A stretch of DNA of 64,000 nt from Chitinophaga sp. CF118 (GTDB taxonomy: Bacteria > Bacteroidota > Bacteroidia > Chitinophagales > Chitinophagaceae), in assembly GCF_900112615.1 (NCBI RefSeq), contig NZ_FOMK01000004.1, positions 496,001 through 560,000 of the forward strand, in the 5' to 3' direction. Under the pieces are notes generated by a model. The model was not told the DNA's origin and searched no databases. It was given only the letters and a program-made list of their open reading frames with translations. The position numbers and the translations under genes are program-made. Of this stretch, positions 54,005-62,220 are shown piece after piece. Position 1 is the stretch's first letter. The number at the start of each line of letters is the position of its first letter.

Positions 54005-54574
54005 ATGGATCAGCAACAAAAAACAGTAAGACGTATCGTAACAGGTCATAACGCAGATGGAAAAGCAATTATCGTGTCAGACGCTTCACCCGGCCAGACG
54101 TATATGATTGGCGGGCCAAACGGGGCCAGATTTCATGAAGTATGGAATACACGGCAGTCGCCAGCGCTGATTGATCCTGTTTCCGGCGAGTTGGAAGAAA
54201 CCAGCCTGGTACTGGGGCCTCCTAAAAATGGCACACGTATCAGGGTGATTGATTTTCCGCCAGAACGGGAGGAGATCAGAAATCTTACCAAAGAAGAAGC
54301 GGCTACGCACTTTAAAGCTATGGGCGGAGAAGCAGCTTCGAAAGCAGGCCAGGATGCACCACATCCTTTAATGCACCGCACGGCGACGATTGATTACGGT
54401 ATTGTGCTGGAGGGAGAACTAACATTGATAGTTGATCAAGGCGAAGTAACGATCAAAGCCGGCGACATTATCGTTCAACGTGGCACCAGCCATGCCTGGG
54501 CAAACCGGTCGGGGAAACCCTGCCGTATGGCTTTTATCCTTATCGATGGTGAATTCACCAATGAACTTCTTTAA
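54005..54574 (+). CDS. Cupin-domain protein
   Basis: 189 residues from ATG 54005. The cupin motif part is in the second half: HRTATIDYGIVLEGELTLIVDQGEVTIKAGDIIVQRGTSHAWANRSGKPCRMAFILIDGEF. Candidate metal ligands are His in MHRT (family motif 1 region) and His in TSHAW. The N-terminal half (RRIVTGHNADGKAIIVSDASPGQTY) is typical of quercetinase-like or 'cupin with N-terminal extension' proteins. It may protect or modify aromatic compounds. Spaced 18 bases from the next gene. Confidence 0.85.
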   Translation: MDQQQKTVRRIVTGHNADGKAIIVSDASPGQTYMIGGPNGARFHEVWNTRQSPALIDPVSGELEETSLVLGPPKNGTRIRVIDFPPEREEIRNLTKEEAATHFKAMGGEAASKAGQDAPHPLMHRTATIDYGIVLEGELTLIVDQGEVTIKAGDIIVQRGTSHAWANRSGKPCRMAFILIDGEFTNELL

Positions 54575-54591
54575 AACATAAAAACAACATC

Positions 54592-55161
54592 ATGCGCTTA
54601 CAACCGTTGCCTCCCCATACCCTTAGTCCCGAACTTCGCTATGTACACGATGAAATCGCTAACGTAATAACCAGCAGCCAGGGCCCGGTAGTGATGATGA
54701 ATGCCGAAGGGGCGCTATTAGGGCCGTTTCCGGCCATGTTACATTTTCCACAATTTGGTATACCTGCGCTAACATTTTTGAAGTCGTTAGATAACCATGC
54801 ATCACTTCCGAAAACAGTGCGTGAAGTGGCCATCCTTACAGTAGGCGGTGCCTTTGGTTCCCGCTTTGAGCTATATGCGCATGAGATCATGGCGGCGGCC
54901 TTTGGGCTTTCAGCCGGTATTATCGCATCATTGGCAGCTGGTGGCCGCCCGGAAGGTCTAAACGAGCAGGAGGCGATCGCTCATGACGTAGCATCGGTAT
55001 TGGTTAAAGGCCATGTTGTTCCAGCTTCAACCTATCATCAGGCTGTCAATGTGCTTGGGCAAAATAAAACCGGAGAGCTCATCTTTCTCATCAGCGGCTA
55101 TTGCCTCATTGCAACCGTATTAAATGGATTTGATATGCCTGCGCCTGAAAATAATGGATAA
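54592..55161 (+). CDS. Carboxymuconolactone decarboxylase family protein
   Basis: 189 residues. CMD pattern: PFPAMLHFPQFGIPALTFLKSLDNHASLPKTVREVAILTVGGAFGSRFELYAHEIMAAAFGLSAGIIASLAAGGRPEGLNEQEAIAHDVASVLVKGHVV. The C-x-x-C of AhpD-type members is missing, so it is not a disulfide reductase. Relatives cleave or decarboxylate lactones or use base catalysis by the Glu-xx-xHxx-xx-His pattern (Glu97, His101). It lies between the cupin and the flavoprotein fusion in the operon. Confidence 0.85.
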   Translation: MRLQPLPPHTLSPELRYVHDEIANVITSSQGPVVMMNAEGALLGPFPAMLHFPQFGIPALTFLKSLDNHASLPKTVREVAILTVGGAFGSRFELYAHEIMAAAFGLSAGIIASLAAGGRPEGLNEQEAIAHDVASVLVKGHVVPASTYHQAVNVLGQNKTGELIFLISGYCLIATVLNGFDMPAPENNG

Positions 55162-55197
55162 AATAAAGAATGCTCCCACTATAACAATAGCCAAAAT

Positions 55198-57426
55198 ATG
55201 ACTGCAATCAATAAATTCAATGCGGTAATTATAGGAAGCGGGCTGGGTGGCCTAACAGCCGGTGCCACACTAGCCAGATTGGGAAAGAAGGTGCTGGTCC
55301 TTGAGCAGCACTATATACCTGGGGGATGCGCCACCAACTTCAAGCGCAAGGATTTTATCATGGAAGTAGGGTTACACGAAATGAATGGCTTTCATGACAG
55401 AGATATCAAAGCTGAAGTGTTCGAGCTGCTTGACGTAAATAAGTTTATACAATTCGTTCAGGCACCTGAGCTCTTTCATGTAACCTCTGCAGCCACCACA
55501 TTCACCTTTCCACACGGCACAGCACGTGCACAACAGGCACTGATCGAAAAATTTCCGCACGAAGCAAAAGGCATTCAGGCTTTTTTCAGCCTAATGAACA
55601 ATGTCCTGGATGAAATTTACCGGATGCCAAAAGAAAAGTGGAAGATGACACTGATCTATCCCTTCATACCTGTTTTGTACTCAAATATTTTTAAGTCACT
55701 AAAGCTAAGCTGCGGCGACTGGCTCGATAAACACATCACCGATGAACAGCTTAAACTGGTGCTTACTACCAACGTTTTGTATTATGGTGATGATCCGTAC
55801 AATTTATCGTTGCTGCATTTTGCTATTGCACAAGCTGGATATATAACCGGTGGCGGCTATTATATAAAAGGCGGCTCACAAAAGCTTTCCGATTACCTTA
55901 CTTCCTTTATTGAAAAAAATGGCGGACAGGTAATGGCAGGTAAGAAAGCAGAAAATATTCTGGTTGAAAATAACAGGGCTACTGGTGTGCAGTACCGCGA
56001 TGCTTTCAATGATTCACTTGAACCTGTAACCATTTATGCAGATGCCATTGTATTGAACGCGGCCATACCACATGCTATAAAGATGCTACCCGAACCTTAC
56101 AGACAATCGTTGAAAGACAAAACGAAAAACCTGGAAACATCCTGTTCGCTGATTTCAATTTACATAGGTTTCGATATTGACCTGAAGCAATTTGGCGTAC
56201 AACATTATTCCACCTTCATTCAGGGCAAAGGTATCAACCAGCTGAAAGACATCAAAGCAAACAACATTGGAGACTGGGGTAATAAATCTTTTGTATTTGT
56301 GGATTACAGCCAGCTCGACTCCGGAATTACACCTGCTGGGAAAAGCTTTGGCGTGATCTGCGCAGCCGATTATTTATCGGAGTGGGAGGGATTGGATGAA
56401 CCGGCCTATAAAAACAAAAAGGAACAGATTGCGCAGCTCTTTTTAAAAAGACTGGAAACGCATTACCCCGGCATTCTTCAGCATATCATTTTTTATGAAG
56501 TCGGGACTGCTAAAACTATTCAACGGTATACACTTAACCCCAAAGGCACGCCTTATGGCTATGCACAGAGCCCCTCACAATCGGGTGTGAAAAGAATTCC
56601 GGCAAGATCTCCTCTTAGAAATATGTATTTCGCCTCGGCATGGTCTTTTCCCGGCGGTGGATTTACCGGGTCGATCTCCGGTGGCTATTGGGCTGCCATG
56701 TCTATGAATAAAACGATCAAATGGCAAACCTATAACAAACAATTACTGGAAGATGGCAGGATCGTCAAACTACTGACAACCCAGGTAATCGCGGAAAACA
56801 CCATAGAGCTGACCTTTGAGAAACCACCAGGATTTTACCATAAGCCAGGACAGTACGCCATTCTTCGCCTGAATAAACCAAAGAAAATTGAACTGGACCT
56901 ACCCTTTCGTTCACTTTCCATTGTCTCTCATCCCGACGAGCCAATCCTTCGTTTTGCCATGAGAGTGAGCGATAGCAGCTTTAAATACTCCTGTTTACAA
57001 ATGGAGACAGGAGATGAGGCCACCATCTTTGGGCCTTGCGGTAATTTTCTGTTGAAACCAGGCATGGGGCACATCGTATTCCTTATTTGTGGCATCGGCA
57101 TCACACCCGTTCTACCCATGCTAAAGGAACTGGAAAAAAAACAATTCAAAAGCAGGATCTATCTTTTCAATTCCAATAGAACAATAGCATCTACAGCATA
57201 TCAACGGGAACTGGAAAATAGAAAAATAGAAAATTACACCTATCTGCCAGTCATCACTTCAATGAGCAAGAGGATCGATATTGATCTGCTAAAATACCAT
57301 TTGAATGACCTGCTGCAATACGATTATTACTTAGTAGGAACGTCTCCCTTTCTGGATTCTATGAAGCAGTTATTGATCCGGGAAGAGGTTCCCATTGACA
57401 AAATAAAAATGGACGACTTTGGTTAA
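55198..57426 (+). CDS. Retinol-saturase/phytoene-desaturase-like oxidoreductase fused to a ferredoxin-reductase-type domain
   Basis: 742 residues. Domain 1 (1 to about 505): FAD-binding NAVIIGSGLGGLTAGATLARLGKKVLVLEQHYIPGGCATNF, then CrtI/RetSat-like features, ending in YFASAWSFPGGGFTGSISGGYWAAM. Domain 2 (about 515 to 742): ferredoxin-NADP+ reductase-type, with flavin-binding LPFRSLSIVS, nucleotide-binding ICGIGITPVLPMLKELE and C-terminal KMDDFG. Such a fusion could feed NAD(P)H electrons to the first flavin without a separate partner. I know the two families separately; their fusion is the unusual point. Fourth gene of the operon. Confidence 0.85.
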   Translation: MTAINKFNAVIIGSGLGGLTAGATLARLGKKVLVLEQHYIPGGCATNFKRKDFIMEVGLHEMNGFHDRDIKAEVFELLDVNKFIQFVQAPELFHVTSAATTFTFPHGTARAQQALIEKFPHEAKGIQAFFSLMNNVLDEIYRMPKEKWKMTLIYPFIPVLYSNIFKSLKLSCGDWLDKHITDEQLKLVLTTNVLYYGDDPYNLSLLHFAIAQAGYITGGGYYIKGGSQKLSDYLTSFIEKNGGQVMAGKKAENILVENNRATGVQYRDAFNDSLEPVTIYADAIVLNAAIPHAIKMLPEPYRQSLKDKTKNLETSCSLISIYIGFDIDLKQFGVQHYSTFIQGKGINQLKDIKANNIGDWGNKSFVFVDYSQLDSGITPAGKSFGVICAADYLSEWEGLDEPAYKNKKEQIAQLFLKRLETHYPGILQHIIFYEVGTAKTIQRYTLNPKGTPYGYAQSPSQSGVKRIPARSPLRNMYFASAWSFPGGGFTGSISGGYWAAMSMNKTIKWQTYNKQLLEDGRIVKLLTTQVIAENTIELTFEKPPGFYHKPGQYAILRLNKPKKIELDLPFRSLSIVSHPDEPILRFAMRVSDSSFKYSCLQMETGDEATIFGPCGNFLLKPGMGHIVFLICGIGITPVLPMLKELEKKQFKSRIYLFNSNRTIASTAYQRELENRKIENYTYLPVITSMSKRIDIDLLKYHLNDLLQYDYYLVGTSPFLDSMKQLLIREEVPIDKIKMDDFG

Positions 57427-57477
57427 CCCGCAATATTATCCAATTAAATAAGAGATAGAAACAAAAAACTATTAACA

Positions 57478-58293
57478 ATGACAAAAACAATTTTCCTGCT
57501 GATGGCAGCAGCATTCGCTATGTCTGCATTTGCGTATTGCAAAAAAAACGAAGACAATGCTATCGGTACCCCCAGGACCTATGTACTGGTACATGGTGCA
57601 TGGCAGGCGCCATACGTTTGGGATGCCGTACGTACTGATCTGCTAAATAAGGGGCACAAAGTAATTGTTGTAGAACTTCCGGGGCATGGCAGCGACAAAA
57701 CGCCACCGCAGACCCTGAGTCTGGATGTTTACCGGGATAAAGTGACAGAAGCTGTTGCTACAGTAAATGAAAAAGTTATTCTGGTTGGGCACAGCATGGG
57801 TGGCATGGTGATCACCGCGGTGGCAGAGAAGATCCCTTCCAAAATCAGCCAACTGGTTTACATTGGCGCTTTTCTACCAGCATCGGGACAGGCGCTGGCT
57901 GATCTGGCCTCCACTGATCCTGATTCTAAACTGAGAGCCTCATTAATTTCCTCTTCCGACCAGTTGACGCTCGATGTAAAAGCCGATAGCCTTACCTGGC
58001 TTTTTATCAATGATGGTACGCCCGCTGTTAAACAACAGGTAATTGATAATTATCGTGCAGAGCCAGCAATTCCGTTTTCCAATAAGGTTACGTTAACCGA
58101 TGTCGCCTTTGGATCTGTTAAAAAAGTATATATCAAAACACTGCAGGATATTGTTATTTCACCAGCCCTGCAGGACAACATGATTGCTGCGGCACACATT
58201 ACCACCGTTCTTACAGTAAATACAAGTCATTCGCCATTTCTGTCTCAACCGCATGAAGTGTCAAAGCTATTGCTCAGCATAGCAAAATTATAA
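57478..58293 (+). CDS. Exported alpha/beta hydrolase (EstC/hydroxynitrile-lyase-like)
   Basis: 271 residues. The N-terminus is hydrophobic (TIFLLMAAAFAMSAFAYCKKNED); a Cys at 20 suggests a lipoprotein but the lipobox is weak. All catalytic parts are present: oxyanion loop LVHGAWQAPYVWDAV, nucleophile Ser in ILVGHSMGGMVI, Asp in TLQDIVISPALQDNM, His in TSHSPFLSQPHEV. Family members hydrolyse esters or amides, some cleave C-C bonds. It is last in the operon, before the second Crp-type promoter. Confidence 0.88.
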   Translation: MTKTIFLLMAAAFAMSAFAYCKKNEDNAIGTPRTYVLVHGAWQAPYVWDAVRTDLLNKGHKVIVVELPGHGSDKTPPQTLSLDVYRDKVTEAVATVNEKVILVGHSMGGMVITAVAEKIPSKISQLVYIGAFLPASGQALADLASTDPDSKLRASLISSSDQLTLDVKADSLTWLFINDGTPAVKQQVIDNYRAEPAIPFSNKVTLTDVAFGSVKKVYIKTLQDIVISPALQDNMIAAAHITTVLTVNTSHSPFLSQPHEVSKLLLSIAKL

Positions 58294-58324
58294 CGGTAAC
58301 GGCCAATGGTTTACATCATTGGCC

Positions 58325-58391
58325 GTGATTCAAATCACACTTTATTAGTGATCCGCTCACTTCCTTAGGAATATATACTCAGCTAATTTTG
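58325..58391 (+). promoter_or_regulatory. Tandem Crp-type operators and -7 box, promoter 2
   Basis: GTGA-N6-TCAC at 58325-58338 and GTGA-N5-TCAC at 58348-58360, 23 bases apart start to start. The -7 box TAATTTTG at 58384-58391 begins 59 and 36 bases after the site starts, exactly as in promoter 1. Confidence 0.75.
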
Positions 58392-58429
58392 AATTGACAA
58401 TTTATTCATGCACGTTAAAACAAAATGAA

Positions 58430-59215
58430 ATGAGGACAAATGCATGGCTATCTAATACCAACATTGTACTTGTATTGATAACAGCTTTTCTGATATGCAC
58501 CTCATATACAAAGGCACAATCGGCAAAGGCTGTTGGAGAAGCAGTACTATCAGCATTACAACAGCAACAGGCTGTAGCCAGGCTTACCCGTTATGAAGTA
58601 AAACCCGAATACCTGGACCAATTCAAAAAAGCAATTACGGATTACGTATTGTATGCTATCGGTATTGAAAGCAATATTATGGCGGAAGCCTACTATGAAA
58701 GGGAAAACCCTTCCATACTTTGGATAATAGAACGGTGGGGAAGTATTGAAGAATGGATGAAAGTAAAAAGTAACACCCAATCGCAGGCAGTAAGTCGTTT
58801 AGCAGAAATGGCTTTACAGAAGCCGATAAAAAGCGTCCCTGTAAAAGACCTGGACCCCCTTTCAAAACAACAATGGCGTAAAACAGCCAATGCAGCAGAC
58901 AGTCAGCTTACCATTATGCTGTTTGTAGATGCAAGGGCAGGAACACAGCAGCGCTTTAAAGATGTTTACCACATAGCAATGCCACAATTCAGAAGTGAAC
59001 CCGGCGTCATTACTTATCAACTATCACAACTGGAAGAAGACGATACACAGTTTGTAACGTATGAAAAGTTTAGAAGTAATGCAGCTTTTCAATATCATCT
59101 CAATTTTCCGCCCATTCAACCGGTGATCGATTACCTCAATTCAAGTATCAAAAAGCAACCGTTTCAGACTGGGCTTCATAACCTTATTGAATTTTCACCC
59201 CTTATTCGTCAATAG
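58430..59215 (+). CDS. Secreted double antibiotic-biosynthesis-monooxygenase (ABM) domain protein
   Basis: 261 residues from ATG 58430, signal peptide MRTNAWLSNTNIVLVLITAFLICTSYTKAQ. Two ABM-like ferredoxin folds: the first from about 50 (ARLTRYEVKPEYLDQFKKAITDYV...LWIIERWGSIEEWMKVK), the second from about 160 (LTIMLFVDARAGTQQRFKDVYHIAMPQFRSEPGVITYQL). ABM proteins oxygenate quinol- or anthrone-type compounds without metal, or bind haem. It is exported, so it acts outside the cytosol. Followed by the DJ-1-like gene after 46 bases. Confidence 0.85.
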   Translation: MRTNAWLSNTNIVLVLITAFLICTSYTKAQSAKAVGEAVLSALQQQQAVARLTRYEVKPEYLDQFKKAITDYVLYAIGIESNIMAEAYYERENPSILWIIERWGSIEEWMKVKSNTQSQAVSRLAEMALQKPIKSVPVKDLDPLSKQQWRKTANAADSQLTIMLFVDARAGTQQRFKDVYHIAMPQFRSEPGVITYQLSQLEEDDTQFVTYEKFRSNAAFQYHLNFPPIQPVIDYLNSSIKKQPFQTGLHNLIEFSPLIRQ

Positions 59216-59261
59216 CATTAAGAACCTTCAAAGGAAATCATTAACTATTAAATTGAAAAAA

Positions 59262-60086
59262 ATGAAACCATTTAATCATGTCATTGTAGCAGGTGTACTG
59301 ACCATACTCGCAATAACTGCAGATGCGCAGGTAAAAGTAAAAACTGAACATATGAATACAATAGAAAACGCAAACGAACTGGAAATCGTCAATCAATTAT
59401 CAACAGAGTCGGCTGTTGTAAACATGCCTGTATCAAAATTATTAAACGCACCGGGCAACGAAGCATTAAAAGCATTCTTCTTTACCCCGGTAAAAAACAG
59501 CTCGGCATTAAGTGGCAGGAAGATAGCAGTGCTTGTGGCAGACGGTTTCGAGGAAATTGAATTAACAGGTCCGGTATGGTATTTCAGACAGTTGGGAGCA
59601 ACCGTTGATATAGTGGCGCCTAAGTACAACCCGGCTCCCGAACGATATGGGCTTGCTTATCCGGAAATGTCTAAAACCCACATCATGGCTATACAATACC
59701 TGCAGCCGGTAGGTTGGATAAAATTTGATCGTACGGCAGACCAAATTAAAGTCACTGACTATGATGCTGTATTCATTCCCGGTGGCGCCTGGAATCCGGA
59801 TAACCTTCGGGCTGATAAAGATGTAATCAGATTTGTTCAGGAATTTAACAGATCCGGGAAACTAATAGCAGCAATTTGTCATGCACCTGTGGTGTTGGCT
59901 TCTGCAGATATCATCAAAGGGAAAAAACTCACTGGCTACTGGAATATACAAAGTGACCTGAAAAATGCCGGCGCCACTGTGCTGGAACAATCGGTAGTTA
60001 GTGATGGCAATTTGATTACCAGCAGACATCCCATTGACGTAGCGGATTTTTCCAGAGCGGTAGAAAATTGGTTGATTAAAAAATAG
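59262..60086 (+). CDS. Secreted DJ-1/PfpI-family protein
   Basis: 274 residues from ATG 59262 with signal peptide MKPFNHVIVAGVLTILAITADAQ. The DJ-1/PfpI domain starts at about 85 (KIAVLVADGFEEIELTGPVWYFRQLGATVDIVAPK), with Glu in GFEE, Cys nucleophile in LIAAICHAPVVLASADIIKGKKLTGYWNIQSDLKNAG, and GNLITSRHPIDVADF. Members act on glyoxals or on stressed proteins, or as proteases. Export is uncommon for this family. It shares promoter 2 with the ABM gene. Confidence 0.87.
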   Translation: MKPFNHVIVAGVLTILAITADAQVKVKTEHMNTIENANELEIVNQLSTESAVVNMPVSKLLNAPGNEALKAFFFTPVKNSSALSGRKIAVLVADGFEEIELTGPVWYFRQLGATVDIVAPKYNPAPERYGLAYPEMSKTHIMAIQYLQPVGWIKFDRTADQIKVTDYDAVFIPGGAWNPDNLRADKDVIRFVQEFNRSGKLIAAICHAPVVLASADIIKGKKLTGYWNIQSDLKNAGATVLEQSVVSDGNLITSRHPIDVADFSRAVENWLIKK

Positions 60087-60130
60087 GTATACTCCTTTTT
60101 TAGGAAATGGACTTACGATAAAAACGAAAT

Positions 60131-60199
60131 TAAAAAGCCTTCAGATCACATCTAAAGGCTTTTTAATTTCTGCGGGCTACCGGAGACGAAGTTCGAACC
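60131..60199 (-). repeat. tRNA-3'-end-like relic C with terminator
   Basis: Minus strand: GGTTCGAACTTCGTCTCCGG (60198 down), then CCCGCA (60176-60171), then AAAAAGCCTTTAGAT paired across a short loop and TTTTTAATTT. Like A and D it is followed on the gene-distal side by ATTTATCTGAA-ATCCATTC (60200-60235). Confidence 0.5.
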
Positions 60200-60244
60200 T
60201 GTTTGCACGTAATTTATCTGAAATCCATTCATTTGTAAGACAAG

Positions 60245-60613
60245 TTACATCCTCGTCAGACAGTCTAGCTTCATAACAAACCCGCCTCTATTTACCTCCT
60301 TCTCTCTGATTGGAATCAACATTTTGTCTTTAACAACAAACTGAAAGAGATACGAAGAAGTGGATGTTTTCAATGTCAGCGTATCATGAGCGATAGCCCA
60401 TGTCCCCCTGGCATTATAAGTAGAATCCAGACTATTCCTTGTATAAAGTTCATGAATGATATAAATAAAACTGGAATCATGTCTTAATGTCAATTCCCAT
60501 TTCTTATCAAACGCATCAATGACAGAGCATAATTGTTTATGCCGTGTATAAACACCCTCTACATCAGGCTGGAAAACAGAAAGTAATGCTATTATTACCA
60601 AGAATTTCATCAT
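60245..60613 (-). CDS. Small exported protein of unknown function
   Basis: 122 residues, two tandem ATGs at 60613 and 60610. N-terminal signal-like MMKFLVIIALLSVFQPDVEG. The mature part has the beta pattern of small lipocalin- or DUF-like proteins (KKWELTLRHDSSFIYIIHEL, NARGTWAIAHDTLTLKTSTSSYLFQF, VKDKMLIPIREKEVNRGG). No family identified. It reads opposite to the DJ-1 gene. Confidence 0.65.
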   Translation of the reverse strand: MMKFLVIIALLSVFQPDVEGVYTRHKQLCSVIDAFDKKWELTLRHDSSFIYIIHELYTRNSLDSTYNARGTWAIAHDTLTLKTSTSSYLFQFVVKDKMLIPIREKEVNRGGFVMKLDCLTRM

Positions 60614-60889
60614 ACTGTAATTTATTAATTTTTAAATTATGGTCTCATAATTATTACACCTTTAGTAGGTAATACAACACTGCTTAATTCCCGGAACCCA
60701 TTAAGAGGCGACATGTTATGCATTCCCTTATTATAATGGCTCGCAGCTGTCTGCAGAAGCTGTAAGGCACTCTGAGTCATTGGCTGGGCTGCTCCACCAG
60801 TGTTACCGACTTCCATGTGTGTCAGTTAAGTAACAATCCCACATCCCCGGTTTTTCAAACGGGCGCATAAACCATTTTTGCTACAGGCA

Positions 60890-60925
60890 CAAAAACAAAA
60901 ACCCGCTTGGTTATACCAAGCGGGC
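60890..60925 (-). terminator. Intrinsic terminator in the 60614-61028 gap
   Basis: CCCGCTTGG (60902-60910) pairs with CCAAGCGGG (60916-60924); on the minus strand TTTTTGTTTTTG follows. It ends the gene at 61029-61349. The gap also holds the inverted repeat at 60948-61004 and, towards 60620-60890, nothing else recognised. Confidence 0.85.
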
Positions 60926-60947
60926 ATAAAATTCGTTTCAAAGAGCA

Positions 60948-61004
60948 TTATACAATAGCCTGGTCTCTCCCATTTCGGAAGGAACTAAACGAACTATTGT
61001 ATAA
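60948..61004. repeat. 11-bp inverted repeat
   Basis: TTATACAATAG (60948-60958) and CTATTGTATAA (60994-61004), 35-base loop, in the 3' untranslated region of the 61029 gene. Confidence 0.6.
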
Positions 61005-61028
61005 CATTCCTTGTTTCATGGCCACAAA

Positions 61029-61349
61029 TTACTTCAGAGTTTCTAATTTTTTCATATCAAGCTTCAGGTTCTCGGCTACTACAGAGAATATTTTGTTAAA
61101 CTCAGGATCGAATCTGACATTATCATCAAACCACTCTTTTGTAAACATTCCATCATACTCATCACCAGTAACCTCTCCCTGCCATTTCATATTCTTATAA
61201 ATCAGATCTGTCCAGTAATCAATTCTTTCTTCAAGTGATTTCTTTGGGTACTCTTCCGTTCTGAATTTCTCGAATGCTTTATAATCGCTCTTCGATTTTT
61301 CATTTATGCGTTTGAGTATATTTTCTTCTTCTTTAGATAATTCCGTCAT
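61029..61349 (-). CDS. Small acidic helical protein of unknown function
   Basis: 106 residues, highly charged and helical (MTELSKEEENILKRINEKSKSDYKAFEKFRTEEYPKKSLEERIDYW). No signal peptide or membrane segment; cytosolic. A central Trp/Tyr region (YWTDLIYKNMKWQGEVTGDEYDG) may be its core. No family recognised. It has its own terminator; the 61350-61668 gap ahead of it holds AT-rich DNA with no clear promoter. Confidence 0.65.
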   Translation of the reverse strand: MTELSKEEENILKRINEKSKSDYKAFEKFRTEEYPKKSLEERIDYWTDLIYKNMKWQGEVTGDEYDGMFTKEWFDDNVRFDPEFNKIFSVVAENLKLDMKKLETLK

Positions 61350-61668
61350 GTTTCTGTGTTATAACTAAGATTGAATATACACATAAATAGTACCTGTTTT
61401 TCGAATACCGGGTACATTAACAAAAAGGGGGACTTGCTACAGATTTCCTCATCCGGATTATGCTATATTTTGAAAATACAGTTTATTTTATATTAATTAT
61501 TTCACACCTGAATCCTTAAAAAAACCATTGCAAATCATTTATTTTAAAATGCTAATTTAGTAAATACGAGATTTATTTAGAGGGAAAAGGTCTGATATCC
61601 GGGTAAGACGACATAGTACAGATATTTTACGGAAATTGGATTATTTTATAATAAAAATACCCACAGAG

Positions 61669-62049
61669 ATGCAAGACACTATTAAAAAATTTAAGTTCAA
61701 AGACGTTGGAGTTGTTCTTAACGCACCTGCAACAATTGAAGAACAGTTTGTAAAACTTGGCTTCAAAATAAGCTTGAACAAAAATATTAAAAGCACAAAC
61801 ACTCTGGTTTTTATCAATAACAACAAGGAGTATTTAAGCTTTCTTAAAGAGAATTTGAAAAATATTGAATCTGACAGCGTATTATGGTTTGCTTATCCCA
61901 AAGGAACCTCAAAGATTAAAACAGACATCAATAGGGACACTATTCGTGTAACAGGAGAAGAATTTGGCATTACGACAGTAACAGCAATTTCCATAGACGA
62001 CACCTGGAGTGCTTTACGTTTCAGGCCTATTGACAGAGTTGGAAAATAA
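61669..62049 (+). CDS. DUF3052-like small protein
   Basis: 126 residues from ATG 61669; a TTG at 61636 is rejected. It contains DSVLWFAYPKGTSKIKTDINRDTIRVTGEEFGITTVTAISIDDTWSALRFRP, which matches the DUF3052-like pattern (Leu-Trp-x-Ala-Tyr-Pro-Lys-x-Ser, then Trp-Ser-Ala-Leu-Arg-Phe-Arg). Function unknown; probably cytosolic. A weak hairpin CTGCCTG/CAGGCAG (62072-62092) follows. Confidence 0.78.
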   Translation: MQDTIKKFKFKDVGVVLNAPATIEEQFVKLGFKISLNKNIKSTNTLVFINNNKEYLSFLKENLKNIESDSVLWFAYPKGTSKIKTDINRDTIRVTGEEFGITTVTAISIDDTWSALRFRPIDRVGK

Positions 62050-62220
62050 CAAGGACAACTACCGTTAATGTCTGCCTGGCAAGTTCAGGCAGTTCCATGC
62101 TATACATTCGCCAGAAAGCACATTTTGTATACGTGTACGCAAAAGACTATAAATAGTGATGAAAGCATCTAAAACCCAATACCCCTGATGCTACCTTTAG
62201 TTCTCTAAAAATCACTATCC

